This document shows, in pieces, positions 35,240-45,408 of a stretch of 64,000 nucleotides of DNA. Each line of letters starts with the position of its first letter. Position 1 is the first letter of the stretch. The stretch is from Methylobacterium nodulans ORS 2060 (GTDB lineage Bacteria > Pseudomonadota > Alphaproteobacteria > Rhizobiales > Beijerinckiaceae): the NCBI RefSeq assembly GCF_000022085.1, contig NC_011894.1, forward strand, positions 1,266,501 through 1,330,500. The letters run 5' to 3'. Position numbers and translations under genes: made by a program. The notes beneath the pieces were generated by a model. The model had not been told where the DNA came from, did no database searches, and worked only from the letters and a program-made list of their open reading frames with translations.

Positions 35240-35980
35240 ATGAACAAGCCGAGCGCCATCGTGGTGGGCGTGGGCGCCGAGCAGGGGCTCGGGGCCGCGC
35301 TGTGTCGCCGCTTCGCCCGCGCAGGCCATCACGTGCTGGTGGCGGGCCGCACGCCGGCCCGTCTCGAGACGGTCGTGGCCGGCATCGCGGCGGCGGGCGG
35401 CAGCGCCGAGGCCGTGGTCGCGGACGCGACCCGGGAGGAGGACGTGGCGCGCCTCTTCGCGCGAGCCGCGGCGCCGGGGGAGGGGATCGCGCCCGTCGAT
35501 CTCGTGGTGTTCAACGCGGGCAACAACCGCCACGTCCCGTTCCTGGAGCTCGAAGCCGCGCTGATCGAAGAGTTCTGGCGCGTCGGCTGCCTGGCGGGCT
35601 TCCTCGTCGGCCGGGAGGCGGCCCGCCTCATGGCTCCGCTCGGGCGCGGCACGATCCTGTTCACCGGAGCCTCGGCGAGCCTGCGCGGCAAGCCGGGCTT
35701 CGCACATTTCGCCGCCGCCAAGGCGGGCTTGCGCATGGTGGCGCAGAGCATGGCCCGCGAGTTCGGGCCCGCGGGCCTGCACGTGGCCCATGTGGTGATC
35801 GACGGCGGCATCGCGGGGGAGCGGCTGCTGTCGCGTCTCCCCGACCTCGCGCGCGATCGGGGCGAGGACGGGCTGCTCGCCATCGACGCCATCGCCGAGA
35901 CCTACTGGCAGATCCACCGCCAGCCCCGCTCGGCCTGGACTCACGAGACCGACCTGCGGCCGTTCAAGGAGACGTTCTAA
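35240..35980 (+). CDS. Atypical short-chain dehydrogenase (Phe for catalytic Tyr)
   Basis: 246 residues with the SDR fold: GVGAEQGLG (10-18) for the cofactor, FNAGNN (91-96), and Ser145 in GASAS. The YxxxK motif reads F157-AAA-K161, so the catalytic Tyr is Phe. The C-terminal HRQPRSAWTHETDLRPFKETF is seen in a recurring SDR subgroup of proteobacteria, suggesting the change is a subgroup trait rather than damage. It may bind NAD(P) without normal dehydrogenase chemistry. A strong GGGGAGGGA site precedes the ATG. It stands alone, divergent from the AKR operon. Confidence 0.88.
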   Translation: MNKPSAIVVGVGAEQGLGAALCRRFARAGHHVLVAGRTPARLETVVAGIAAAGGSAEAVVADATREEDVARLFARAAAPGEGIAPVDLVVFNAGNNRHVPFLELEAALIEEFWRVGCLAGFLVGREAARLMAPLGRGTILFTGASASLRGKPGFAHFAAAKAGLRMVAQSMAREFGPAGLHVAHVVIDGGIAGERLLSRLPDLARDRGEDGLLAIDAIAETYWQIHRQPRSAWTHETDLRPFKETF

Positions 35981-36070
35981 GCATCATTCGCCGAAGTGTC
36001 CCATGGTTCGGCGATAAAAATGATGCGGAATCAAAGGAATCCAAGCTCGGTGGGGCGGCTCCGCCCCACC
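35981..36070 (+). repeat. REP-like element, two hairpins (copy D)
   Basis: The first hairpin (35981-36026) has outer arms GCATCATT/AATGATGC and inner arms CGCCGAA (35989-35995)/TTCGGCG (36007-36013), starting right after the SDR stop. The second hairpin has perfect 10-base arms at 36049-36058 and 36061-36070. The centre AAGTGTCC matches copy B although the stems differ. Confidence 0.75.
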
Positions 36071-36135
36071 CTGCTGAGCGGTCCCGATCGAGAGATTCCC
36101 CGCTGCCGGCCTCGAGGCTCAGGCCGAAAAACCGC

Positions 36136-36828
36136 TCAGGCCAGGAAATCGCCGTAGCGGTCCACATGCTCGGCGAGGCCGAGAGCATGGTCGCGCACGA
36201 GGCGCTCGGCGAGCGGCGCGTCGCGATCCTCGAGCGCCGCGATGATGCGGACATGCTCCTGGATCGAGGTCTTGGCCCGGTCGCCCTGCGTCAGCGCGAT
36301 GTTGCGGATGCCGCGCACGTGGATGAGGAGGTTGCTCGCCAGCCCCTCGATCACCTCGCAGCGCCCGAGCGAGATGATGGTCTGGTGGAAGCGGATGTTG
36401 GCGTCCGAATACTCGGTCATGTGCTCGGCCGGAGCGTCGAGGAAGAACTCCGGGAAGGTCGTGCGCAGCGCGCGCAGATCCGCGTCCGAGGCGCGGCTGC
36501 AGGCAAGGCGCGCCGCCATGCTCTCCAGCCCGGCCCAGGCATGGATCATCCCGATGATTTCCTTCTTCGTCTTCTTGACGATGAAGACGCCGCGCCGCGG
36601 CTCGGAGCGGACGAAGCCCTCCTGCTCCAGCACGGTCAGCGCCTCGCGGACGGGCGTGCGGCTGACGCCGAGATCCTGCGAGAGCTTGCGCTCGTCGAGG
36701 CGGATCTCCTCGTCGCTGCTGTAGATGTCCATGTTCGTGATGGCCGATTTCAGAGCCTCGTACGCCAGAGTGCGCAGGCTCGAATTCGTCACGATCGGTC
36801 TCACGGCGAAACTTTTGTCGCTTGCCAT
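36136..36828 (-). CDS. GntR family regulator (FCD/FadR subfamily)
   Basis: 230 residues from the ATG at 36828. The winged HTH spans about 15-80, with LDERKLSQDLGVSRTPVREALTVLEQEGFV and RRGVFIVKK. The FCD effector domain follows, with metal/ligand residues in NIRFHQTIISLG and EHVRIIAALEDRD. A TGGTATGCCA site at 36932-36941 lies upstream, and the same motif precedes the small membrane protein and the MFS gene. It therefore probably controls this oxalate/formate-type transport set in response to a small carboxylic acid. Confidence 0.9.
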   Translation of the reverse strand: MASDKSFAVRPIVTNSSLRTLAYEALKSAITNMDIYSSDEEIRLDERKLSQDLGVSRTPVREALTVLEQEGFVRSEPRRGVFIVKKTKKEIIGMIHAWAGLESMAARLACSRASDADLRALRTTFPEFFLDAPAEHMTEYSDANIRFHQTIISLGRCEVIEGLASNLLIHVRGIRNIALTQGDRAKTSIQEHVRIIAALEDRDAPLAERLVRDHALGLAEHVDRYGDFLA

Positions 36829-36931
36829 CGGCTGCACCTGACGCTTCCCGCGGCCGGCTCCCCATGCCACCGGCCCCTCGCGCCCGGACCCTCGGTCAGG
36901 ACGTCATAGCCTCTCATAAAACAGGCGGGGA

Positions 36932-36941
36932 TGGTATGCCA
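36932..36941. promoter_or_regulatory. TGGTATGCCA site (GntR operator candidate 1)
   Basis: One base from the palindrome TGGTATACCA, 104 bases upstream of the GntR start, so consistent with autoregulation. FadR-subfamily GntR proteins usually bind sites of the TNGTATACNA kind. The rest of 36829-37124 has no gene or other feature. Confidence 0.55.
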
Positions 36942-37124
36942 GCGAAACCGTGCCCTGTCCCTGCGGGCAGCGCGGCTGTTCACAGCGATTGGGCGCGTGC
37001 GACAGTATCGGAGGCCGGTGCCGTTCGGGCAGATCTTGCGACGAATGCGCGGCAACTTGGACTTTTGTCCGAATCTCCGCTGCGGGCCGGATCGCGCCCG
37101 GCCCGCGGCCAGAGAGGCAGATGG

Positions 37125-37280
37125 TTAGGCGATACCGACGTAGCGGCCGTTCGCCGCGGCGGCGGGACGCTGCCCGCCGACCCGGCCGGGCGCGCCGCTC
37201 AGCCGGTCGGCGAGCTTGACGACGAGGATCGCCTGGATGCCGACGAGGGCGGCGAGGAAGGCGGTGGCAGAGACGATCAT
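37125..37280 (-). CDS. Small single-span membrane protein
   Basis: 51 residues from the ATG at 37280, preceded by GGAG; the longer frame to 37334 would start next to the operator and lacks a ribosome site. One hydrophobic helix (about 2-19, ATAFLAALVGIQAILVVK) is followed by a short basic, Gly-rich tail. Small proteins of this kind are found beside oxalate/formate-type MFS carriers and have been annotated as small subunits, but this is recollection, not proof. A TGGTATACCA site lies 57 bases upstream, linking it to the GntR regulon. Confidence 0.7.
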   Translation of the reverse strand: MIVSATAFLAALVGIQAILVVKLADRLSGAPGRVGGQRPAAAANGRYVGIA

Positions 37281-37336
37281 CGGAAGGCTCCAGCAGTGAT
37301 GGTGCGATGCGAGATATGCCGTGTTGCGGCGCAACT

Positions 37337-37346
37337 TGGTATACCA
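37337..37346. promoter_or_regulatory. TGGTATACCA site (GntR operator candidate 2)
   Basis: A perfect 10-base palindrome followed by GA, as at 39386-39397. It lies 57 bases upstream of the small membrane protein gene. This is the best match of the three sites. Confidence 0.6.
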
Positions 37347-37402
37347 GACACCACAACCGAGACATTCCGCTGGCGCATGGCTCAGCCGACCAGCTGGGCA
37401 TG

Positions 37403-37433
37403 AAAAAAGCGCGCCGCCCGAAGGCGGCGCGCT
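37403..37433 (-). terminator. Rho-independent terminator
   Basis: Minus-strand stem of 11 perfect pairs (37408-37418 with 37423-37433) and a TTCG tetraloop, followed by six T. It lies 24 bases downstream of the stop of the 95-residue gene at 37457. Confidence 0.88.
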
Positions 37434-37456
37434 CCGATCCGTTCCGGTGCGAGGGA

Positions 37457-37744
37457 CTAAGCGGCGCTCGCCTCGTCGCAGCCGGTGATCCGCAGATCAT
37501 AGCTCTCGTCCCAGAGGGCGGCTGCCCGGGCGTGCCAGTCCGCATCGAAGAAGGCGTCGCAGGCATCGTGGCTGTCCCAGATGCAGACGCACAGGAGGTT
37601 GCCGTCGCGCACGCGCAGGTGGCGGGTGAGCAGCCCGGGCGTGATGCCGAGCGACGGGCAGAGCGTGCGGCTTGAGGTCGACACCTCGTCCTCGCCCTCC
37701 CCGGCAACCGGACAGTTAAGAACGGAGAGGTATTTTTCCATCAT
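37457..37744 (-). CDS. Small ABM-like (dimeric alpha/beta-barrel) protein
   Basis: 95 residues from the first of two adjacent ATGs (37744), with GGAGG well placed upstream. LGITPGLLTRHLRVRDGNLLCVCIWDSHDACDAFFDADWHARAAALW has the strand-turn-strand-helix pattern of antibiotic-biosynthesis-monooxygenase-type ferredoxin-like barrels. Such proteins may be monooxygenases, isomerases or stress sensors. It has its own strong terminator (37403-37433), so it is a single-gene unit between the GntR and MFS genes. No function can be assigned. Confidence 0.75.
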   Translation of the reverse strand: MMEKYLSVLNCPVAGEGEDEVSTSSRTLCPSLGITPGLLTRHLRVRDGNLLCVCIWDSHDACDAFFDADWHARAAALWDESYDLRITGCDEASAA

Positions 37745-37915
37745 GCGTTCCTCCCGGAACGGCCGGCCTCTTGCCGAGGTCATGGCCTGTTGTGCAGGAG
37801 CATGATAGCAGGCCAATCCCGCACCGCACCGATAATAATTCTGTCGATCTCAGAAGTCCTGCGGATGTTTTTCTGAATTCGACTGATAGAGCGTGTCGCT
37901 TCATGGGTGCAACGC

Positions 37916-37952
37916 AAAAAATGGGCGGCGCCGGTCAGGACCGGCGCCGCCC
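37916..37952 (-). terminator. Rho-independent terminator of MFS gene
   Basis: Perfect 14-base arms (37923-37936 and 37939-37952); on the minus strand the stem is followed by ATTTTTTG. It starts 28 bases after the MFS stop at 37980. Confidence 0.85.
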
Positions 37953-37979
37953 TCGCAGTCGTCGCGAACCCGACGGGCC

Positions 37980-39254
37980 TCAGGCGGCCGGGGCGGGGGT
38001 CAGCACGGCGGCGGGCTTGGTGTAGGCCGCGCGCATCGGCTTGAGGACGAACAGGGCCATCAGCGCCGCCAGGATGTTGAGCGCCGCCGCCGCGATGAAG
38101 ACCGCGTGCCAGCTCCCGGTCCAGGTGGTGAGCAGGCTCGTATAGGGCACGATCAGGGCCGCGGTGCCCTTCGCGGTGTAGAGCAGGCCCGCATTGGTCG
38201 CCGCGTACTTGGTGCCGAAGGTGTCGCCGCAGGTGGCGGGGAACAGCGAGTAGATCTCGCCCCAGGCGAAGAACACGAGACCGGTCAGCATCACGAAGGC
38301 GAAGGGATCACTGCCGAACACGCTGAGCGCGTAGATGCCCAGCCCCTCGATCGCGAAGGACAGGAACATCGTGTTCTCGCGCCCGATATGGTCGGAGACC
38401 CAGCCGAAGAACGGCCGCGTCACGCCGTTGAGCACCCGGTCGAGGGTCGCCGCGAAGGTGAGCGCCGGCAGGGTGACGCCGAGCAGGCTGACCGGCACCT
38501 CGGCGATCTTGAAGTCCTTGGCGATGGGGCCGAGCTGCGCCGTTGCCATCAGGCCGCCCGCCGCCATCATCACGAACATCGCGTACATCACCCAGAAGAT
38601 CGGGGTGCGCACCATCTCGCCGGGCGTGTAGTCGCGACGGCTCAGGCTGACGCGGGCCACCTCCGGCACCTCGCCCTTGTGGGGAGCGACGAGGAAGAGG
38701 GCGAGCAGGCAGACGATCAGGCCCTGCCCGATGCCGAAGGAGAAGAAGGCCGACTCGTAGCCGTGGGTCTTGATCATCCACTGGATCGGCACGACCGTGA
38801 GGGCCGAGCCGGCGCCGAAGCCCATGGCGGTGATGCCGGCGGCAAGCCCGCGGCGGTCGGGGAACCACTTGAGCGAGTTGCCCACGCAGGTGCCGTACAC
38901 GGCGCCCGCCCCGGTGCCGCCGATCGCGGCGGCGATGTACAGGACCGTGAGCGAGGTCGCGTAGGAGTTGATCACCCAGGCGAGCGCGCAGAGGGCGCCG
39001 CCCACCAGCGTGACGATCCGCGGACCGTACTTGTCCACGAACCAGCCCTCGATCGGCACCAGCCACGTCTCGGTCACGACGAACAGCGTGAAGGCGACCT
39101 GGATCGCCGCGCGCTCCCAGCCGTGCCGCTCCTGCATCGGATTAACGAAGAAGGTCCAGCCATACTGCATGTTGGCGATCATGCACATGCAGATCACCCC
39201 GAAGGTGAGCTGGAGCCAGCGGCTCCCCCTTACCGCATCAACTGTCCCTGACAT
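37980..39254 (-). CDS. Oxalate/formate antiporter-type MFS transporter (OFA family)
   Basis: 424 residues from the ATG at 39254 with GGAGAG upstream. Twelve hydrophobic spans are visible. OFA features are YGWTFFVNPMQERHGWERAAIQVAFTLF, VEGWFVDKYGPR-like loop 2-3, and WGEIYSLFPATCGDTFGTKYAATNAGLLYTAKGTAALI. Family members exchange oxalate for formate or import other carboxylates. Methylobacterium strains that grow on oxalate carry such genes, but oxalyl-CoA genes are not in this window. A GntR-type site lies at 39386 and a strong terminator follows. Confidence 0.9.
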   Translation of the reverse strand: MSGTVDAVRGSRWLQLTFGVICMCMIANMQYGWTFFVNPMQERHGWERAAIQVAFTLFVVTETWLVPIEGWFVDKYGPRIVTLVGGALCALAWVINSYATSLTVLYIAAAIGGTGAGAVYGTCVGNSLKWFPDRRGLAAGITAMGFGAGSALTVVPIQWMIKTHGYESAFFSFGIGQGLIVCLLALFLVAPHKGEVPEVARVSLSRRDYTPGEMVRTPIFWVMYAMFVMMAAGGLMATAQLGPIAKDFKIAEVPVSLLGVTLPALTFAATLDRVLNGVTRPFFGWVSDHIGRENTMFLSFAIEGLGIYALSVFGSDPFAFVMLTGLVFFAWGEIYSLFPATCGDTFGTKYAATNAGLLYTAKGTAALIVPYTSLLTTWTGSWHAVFIAAAALNILAALMALFVLKPMRAAYTKPAAVLTPAPAA

Positions 39255-39385
39255 GGGCGTCTCTCCTGGTCGTTCTTGTTGAAGTCGTGACACCGCGGCG
39301 CTGCGGCTCTCCGTCCGCTTGAGCGACGCGACCCGTGCGGGGACGCCGAATCCGGGCCGCCCCTCGCATCACCGTCACAGGTCGA

Positions 39386-39395
39386 CGGTATACCA
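39386..39395. promoter_or_regulatory. CGGTATACCA site (GntR operator candidate 3)
   Basis: Nine of ten bases of TGGTATACCA, with the same GA following as at 37337. It lies 132 bases upstream of the MFS start. Confidence 0.55.
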
Positions 39396-39758
39396 GAATG
39401 AGTGTGGGCCGAAGAACCCGTCCCTGTCAATCGGTCGCATCAAGACCGGGGGCTACGCCGCAGCGATCACGGGGCAGCCGGGTGCCCTGCATAGAAGTCA
39501 TGCGGCGGCTTCGATCGAACGAAGGTTCGCGCTTTGCTGCACTGCAACTCGCCTCCTGTCCGCCATTGCGATACTCGTCTGGCGGGACGGGCGAGTCACA
39601 GCACAGGGGCCGGGAGGCGACAAAGCCGGACGATGGTCGGAGGCGGCGCCGGGGGGCCCGGCCTTCGATCGGCCTGCCCCGCGCGGGAACCTTGGCCGTG
39701 TCCAGCCGTCATCATGACGGGGATGCCGCGCAGGCAGCGCGAGGGAGGGAATCGGACG
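39396..39758. other. Gene-free stretch before L,D-transpeptidase
   Basis: I see no gene, strong hairpin or recognised repeat here. Open frames in it are short shadows with no ribosome site. It contains the promoter region of the transpeptidase gene, whose ribosome site GGGAGGG is at 39743-39749. Confidence 0.6.
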
Positions 39759-40313
39759 ATGAGAGGCAAAGTGTCCCTGGCCGTCGCGCTCCTGATGCTG
39801 GCGGGGCCCGGCCGTGCAGCGGCCGACGTGCTCGTCTCCGTCGACAAGGCCGCGCAGCGCATGACGGTGTCCGTCGACGGCAAGGAGCGCTACGCGTGGC
39901 CGGTCTCGACCGGGGCTTCCGGCTACGCGACGCCCGCCGGCACGTTCACCCCCTCCCGGCTGGTGCGCGAGCACTTTTCCCGGGAATGGGACGACGCGCC
40001 CATGCCCTTCTCGATCTTCTTCACCGATGCCGGGCACGCGATCCACGGCAGCCGGGCGGTCGGCCGGCTCGGCACACCAGCCTCGCATGGCTGCATCCGG
40101 CTCGCCCCGGCCAATGCCCGCACCCTCTTCCAGCTCGTCCAGGCCGAGGGGCTCGCCCGCACGCGGATCGAGGTGGCGGGCACCGAGGCGATCGCCTCCG
40201 CCGGGGAGGGGGCGCCGGGCGCGCCCCTCGACTACCGGCGCCTCACGAGCTTCAACCCCCTGACCATGGGCATCATCGCGGGCGAGCCCGCTGTACGCCT
40301 GCGCACGCCCTGA
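39759..40313 (+). CDS. L,D-transpeptidase (YkuD family)
   Basis: 184 residues from the ATG at 39759. A signal peptide of about 22 residues (ending RAAAD) precedes a YkuD domain with IHGSR (His96) and the active-site SHGCIRL (109-115, Cys112). It cross-links peptidoglycan stem peptides through meso-diaminopimelate or attaches proteins to the wall, in the periplasm. It lacks the LysM domain some members have. It is followed 69 bases later by the PLP decarboxylase, with no obvious link. Confidence 0.93.
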   Translation: MRGKVSLAVALLMLAGPGRAAADVLVSVDKAAQRMTVSVDGKERYAWPVSTGASGYATPAGTFTPSRLVREHFSREWDDAPMPFSIFFTDAGHAIHGSRAVGRLGTPASHGCIRLAPANARTLFQLVQAEGLARTRIEVAGTEAIASAGEGAPGAPLDYRRLTSFNPLTMGIIAGEPAVRLRTP

Positions 40314-40382
40314 GGCGTCCCGGGTGGGCGCCCGTCCCGCGCCGATCCCTGCTACAAGCCGGCCCCGGACAGGGAGGGCGGC

Positions 40383-41843
40383 ATGGACGAGGACAGCTTC
40401 CGCGCCTGGGCGCACCGGGCGGCCGACTGGTCGGTCGACTATCTCGCGGGCGTCGCCGAGCGCCCGGTGCGGGCGCAGGTCGGCCCCGGCGAGGTCTTCC
40501 GGCAGATCCCGGCCGCGCCGCCGGCCGCGGGCGAGCCGATGGAGGCGATCTTCGCCGATCTCGACCGTCTCATCCTGCCGGGCATGACGCATTGGCAGCA
40601 CCCGCGCTTCTTCGCCTATTTCCCGGCCAATGCCAGCCCGCCCTCGGTGGTGGCGGAGTTCGTCACCGCGGCGCTCGCGGCGCAATGCATGCTCTGGCAG
40701 ACCTCGCCGGCCGCGACCGAGCTCGAGAGCCGCGTCACCGACTGGCTGCGGGACATGATCGGGCTCGGGCCGGACTTCGCCGGCGTGATCCAGGATTCCG
40801 CATCGGGGGCGACGCTCGCCGCCCTCCTCACCGCCCGCGAGCGGGCGCTGGCCTTCGCGGGCAACCGGGAAGGCTTGGCGGGGCAGCGACCCGTGCGGGT
40901 CTACGCCTCGGCGCAGGTCCATTCCTCGATCGACAAGGCGGTGCGGATCGCCGGCATCGGCGACGCGAACCTCGTGCGCATCCCGGTTACCGGCCCGCTC
41001 TTCGGCATGGACCCGGCGGCGCTCGACGCGGCGATCCGCGCCGACCAGGCGGCCGGCCTCCTGCCCGCCGCCGTGGTGGCGTGCCTGGGCGGAACCAGCA
41101 TCGGCGCCTGCGATCCGCTCGAGGCCGTCGCGGCGGTCGCCGCGCGCCACGGGGTCTATCTCCATGTCGACGCCGCCTGGGCGGGCAGCGCCATGATCTG
41201 CCCCGAGTTCCGCGACCTGATGCGGGGGGCGGAGCAGGCCGACAGCCTCGTGTTCAACCCGCACAAGTGGCTGTTCACGCATTTCGATTGCTCGGCCCAT
41301 TTCGTGAAGGATCCGCGGGCGCTGACCGACACGCTCGGCCTGCGCCCGCCCTTCCTGCGCACCCTCGAGCGCGAGGGCGTGGTCGACTACAATGAGTGGT
41401 CGATCCCCCTCGGCCGGCGCTTCCGCGCCCTGAAGCTGTGGTTCGTGATCCGCTCCTACGGGGTCGAGGGGCTGCGGGACATGATCCGCCGGCACGTGGC
41501 CTGGGCGCGGGCGCTGGCGGAGCGGGTCGCGGCGCATCCCGACTTCGAGCTCGTGACCGGGCCGATCCTGTCGCTCTTCACCTTCCGGTACGCGCCGGCC
41601 GGGGCGGGCGACCTTGATGCCCTCAACGAGCGCCTCGTCGCGCGGATCAACGACGACGGGCGCACCTACCTCACCCAGACCCGTCACGACGGCCGCTTCG
41701 TCATCCGCTTCCAGATCGGCCAGACCACGACGACCTGGCGGGACGTCGAGATCGCCTGGGAGGCGGTGCAGGAGGTCGCGGCGTCGCTGGCGCCGACCCG
41801 CGCGGGGTCGGAGGACGGGGCGGGACGCCGAGATCCCGCGTGA
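40383..41843 (+). CDS. PLP-dependent aromatic-L-amino-acid-type decarboxylase
   Basis: 486 residues of the group II decarboxylase family. HWQHPRFFAYFPANASPPSV (70-89), His180, Asp263 in HVDAAWAG and the PLP-binding Lys295 in NPHKWLFT are all present, as is DYNEWSIPLGRRFRALKLW. Members decarboxylate tryptophan, tyrosine, DOPA or phenylalanine to amines; some related enzymes are aldehyde synthases. Substrate specificity cannot be read from these motifs. It stands alone, convergent with glpK. Confidence 0.9.
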   Translation: MDEDSFRAWAHRAADWSVDYLAGVAERPVRAQVGPGEVFRQIPAAPPAAGEPMEAIFADLDRLILPGMTHWQHPRFFAYFPANASPPSVVAEFVTAALAAQCMLWQTSPAATELESRVTDWLRDMIGLGPDFAGVIQDSASGATLAALLTARERALAFAGNREGLAGQRPVRVYASAQVHSSIDKAVRIAGIGDANLVRIPVTGPLFGMDPAALDAAIRADQAAGLLPAAVVACLGGTSIGACDPLEAVAAVAARHGVYLHVDAAWAGSAMICPEFRDLMRGAEQADSLVFNPHKWLFTHFDCSAHFVKDPRALTDTLGLRPPFLRTLEREGVVDYNEWSIPLGRRFRALKLWFVIRSYGVEGLRDMIRRHVAWARALAERVAAHPDFELVTGPILSLFTFRYAPAGAGDLDALNERLVARINDDGRTYLTQTRHDGRFVIRFQIGQTTTTWRDVEIAWEAVQEVAASLAPTRAGSEDGAGRRDPA

Positions 41844-41890
41844 GACTGCCCTCGTCGCGGCCGTCCTGACAGGCTGCGGCGCAGCTCCCG

Positions 41891-43399
<1,509 letters not shown>

Positions 43400-43499
43400 G
43401 GGCCAGCTCCCTGGATGCTCAACCGGCGGGGAGGATGGCGCGGATCCCGCCGGTCGCCCGCCCGAAGATAGGCGCCCGCGCGAGACCCGCCTCCCCGTC

Positions 43500-45047
43500 T
43501 CAGGCGGCCGAGGACGCCACGGCATCCTCGCGCATGAACGCGTCGAGCGCGGCGGCCTGCGCCGCCTCGAGCCGCAGGCCGAGCTTCGAGCGGCGCCACA
43601 GCACGTCCTCGGCCCGCATCGCCCATTCCCGCCGCATCAGGTAGCGCACCTCGCGCTCGGTGAGATCGGCCCCGAACACCCGGCCGAGATCCGCCGGGCT
43701 GCGGGCGCCCGCCAGGATCTCCCGCGCATCGGTGCCGTAGGCCCGCACCAGCCGGGCGGCGAGCCCGGCCTCGACGAAGGGGTATTCGCGCCGGATCGCC
43801 GCCACCAGGGGCTCGAAGCCCGTCGCCGGGAAGTCGCCCCCCGGCAGCCGGGCTTGCCCCGTCCAGGCCGGCGCGCGGGCGGCGGCCACGTGGTCGCGCA
43901 GGTGCTCCAGGGCGGATTCGGCCAGCCGCCGGTAGGTGGTGATCTTGCCGCCGAACACCGAGAGCAGGGCCGCGCGCCCGGGGCCGGCATCGAGGGCGAG
44001 CACGTAGTCGCGGGTCGCCTCCTGGGCCTTCGTCGCGCCGTCGTCGTAGAGGGGGCGCACGCCCGAATAGGTCCAGACCACGTCCTCGCGCCGGACGGCC
44101 TCGCGAAAATACGCGCTCGCGGCGGCGCACAGATAGGCGATCTCCTCCTCGCTCGCCGCCACCTCGGCCGGGTCGCCGTGGTAGTCGCGGTCGGTGGTGC
44201 CGATCAGCGTGAAGTCGCGCTCGTAGGGGATCGCGAAGACGATCCGGCCGTCTGCGTTCTGGAAGATGTAGGCCCGGTCGTGCCGGAAGATCCGGCGCAC
44301 CACGATGTGGCTGCCCTGGACGAGGCGCACGCCCGCCGCCGCCTTCGCCCGCACCACGCCCGTGAGCACCTGCGCCACCCAGGGGCCGGCCGCGTTGACG
44401 AGCGCGCGCGCCTGCACGGTCTCGCGCCGTCCCGCCGCCTCGACGGTCAGCTCCCAGCGATCGGCAAGGCGGTTCGCCGCCACCACTCGGGTGCGGGTCC
44501 GGATCGCCGCCCCGCGCGCGGCGGCATCGCGCGCGTTCAGCACGACGAGGCGCGAATCCTCCACCCAGCAATCCGAATACTCGAAGGCCCGGCGGAAGCC
44601 GGGCTTGAGCGGGGCGCCGGCCTCGTCGCGCGCGAGGTCGAGGCTGTACGTGCCGGGCAGGCGCTTGCGACCGCCGAGATGATCGTAGAGCAAGAGCCCG
44701 AGGCGCAGGAGCCAGGCCGGGCGCAGGCCCGACGCCGGGCTCAGGCCTGGCCCGTGGGGCAGCACGAAGCGCAGCGGCCAGACGATGTGGGGCGCGTTCG
44801 CCCACAGCACCTCGCGTTCCCTCAGCGCCTCGCGCACGAGTCGGAACTCGGCACGCTCCAGATAGCGCAGGCCGCCATGGATCAGCTTGGTGGAGGCGGA
44901 CGAGGTGCCGCTGGCGAGGTCGTTCTGCTCGAACAGCACCACCGAGGCGCCCCGGCCGGCCGCGTCGCGGGCGATGCCGCAGCCATTGATGCCGCCGCCG
45001 ATGATGGCGAGGTCGTAGAGGCCGGGCTGCTCGCGCCGCAGGCTCAC
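43500..45047 (-). CDS. glpD: Aerobic glycerol-3-phosphate dehydrogenase
   Basis: 515 residues from a GTG at 45047 behind a near-perfect AAGGAGG site; the open frame upstream runs through the promoter. The FAD motif [19 protein letters not shown] (about 15-33), [21 protein letters not shown] and [10 protein letters not shown] are typical of GlpD. The membrane-associated enzyme oxidises glycerol 3-phosphate to dihydroxyacetone phosphate and feeds electrons to quinone. It forms a unit with glpK. The promoter gap has repeated TTTCG/CGAAA motifs (45097-45180). Confidence 0.95.
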   Translation of the reverse strand: MSLRREQPGLYDLAIIGGGINGCGIARDAAGRGASVVLFEQNDLASGTSSASTKLIHGGLRYLERAEFRLVREALREREVLWANAPHIVWPLRFVLPHGPGLSPASGLRPAWLLRLGLLLYDHLGGRKRLPGTYSLDLARDEAGAPLKPGFRRAFEYSDCWVEDSRLVVLNARDAAARGAAIRTRTRVVAANRLADRWELTVEAAGRRETVQARALVNAAGPWVAQVLTGVVRAKAAAGVRLVQGSHIVVRRIFRHDRAYIFQNADGRIVFAIPYERDFTLIGTTDRDYHGDPAEVAASEEEIAYLCAAASAYFREAVRREDVVWTYSGVRPLYDDGATKAQEATRDYVLALDAGPGRAALLSVFGGKITTYRRLAESALEHLRDHVAAARAPAWTGQARLPGGDFPATGFEPLVAAIRREYPFVEAGLAARLVRAYGTDAREILAGARSPADLGRVFGADLTEREVRYLMRREWAMRAEDVLWRRSKLGLRLEAAQAAALDAFMREDAVASSAA

Positions 45048-45096
45048 GGAGCGCCTCCTTCGCGGGCTCCCGGATCCTCCGCGGGCTCCCGGGCCC

Positions 45097-45180
45097 TTTC
45101 GTTTCACGCGCAAAGCGAAATTAGGTGAGCATCGAAACGAAGGCAATGCGGGAGAACCGAAACGCGGGGGCTTTCGGTTC
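45097..45180. promoter_or_regulatory. Cluster of TTTCG/CGAAA repeats upstream of glpD
   Basis: TTTCGTTT at 45097-45104 faces AAAGCGAAA at 45112-45120; CGAAACGAA lies near 45133; and GAACCGAAA (45154-45162) pairs exactly with TTTCGGTTC (45172-45180). DeoR-type GlpR repressors bind TTTCGxT-like repeats before glp genes in other bacteria, so this is a plausible GlpR region. No glpR gene is in the window. Confidence 0.45.
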
Positions 45181-45327
45181 CGGGACGCGGCGCTCTCCCC
45201 GAGCGATGCAGGCTCCTCGCCCATCCGGCAAGGCGATGCTCCGGCGCCGTCCTGCCCAATCGCGCGACACCCCCGCCCGCCTTTTCAGCACCGGCTCCTC
45301 TTGCGCTCATCCCCGTCCCGGTTATCG

Positions 45328-45339
45328 TTCGTATACGAA
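45328..45339. promoter_or_regulatory. TTCGTATACGAA palindrome before second transporter operon
   Basis: Perfect 12-base palindrome 70 bases upstream of the binding-protein start. A near-copy (TTCGTAGACGAA, extended to CGTTCGT/ACGAACG) lies at 50192-50207, upstream of the hydantoinase operon. Both flank one functional unit, and the MarR gene at 59303 is the only regulator within it. Confidence 0.65.
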
Positions 45340-45408
45340 TGACTTGCCGGGACTCGGAAAAACGCCCGATACTCGGCCCCGCGCCTGTGGACGCTGGAGA
45401 TTCGTGTC

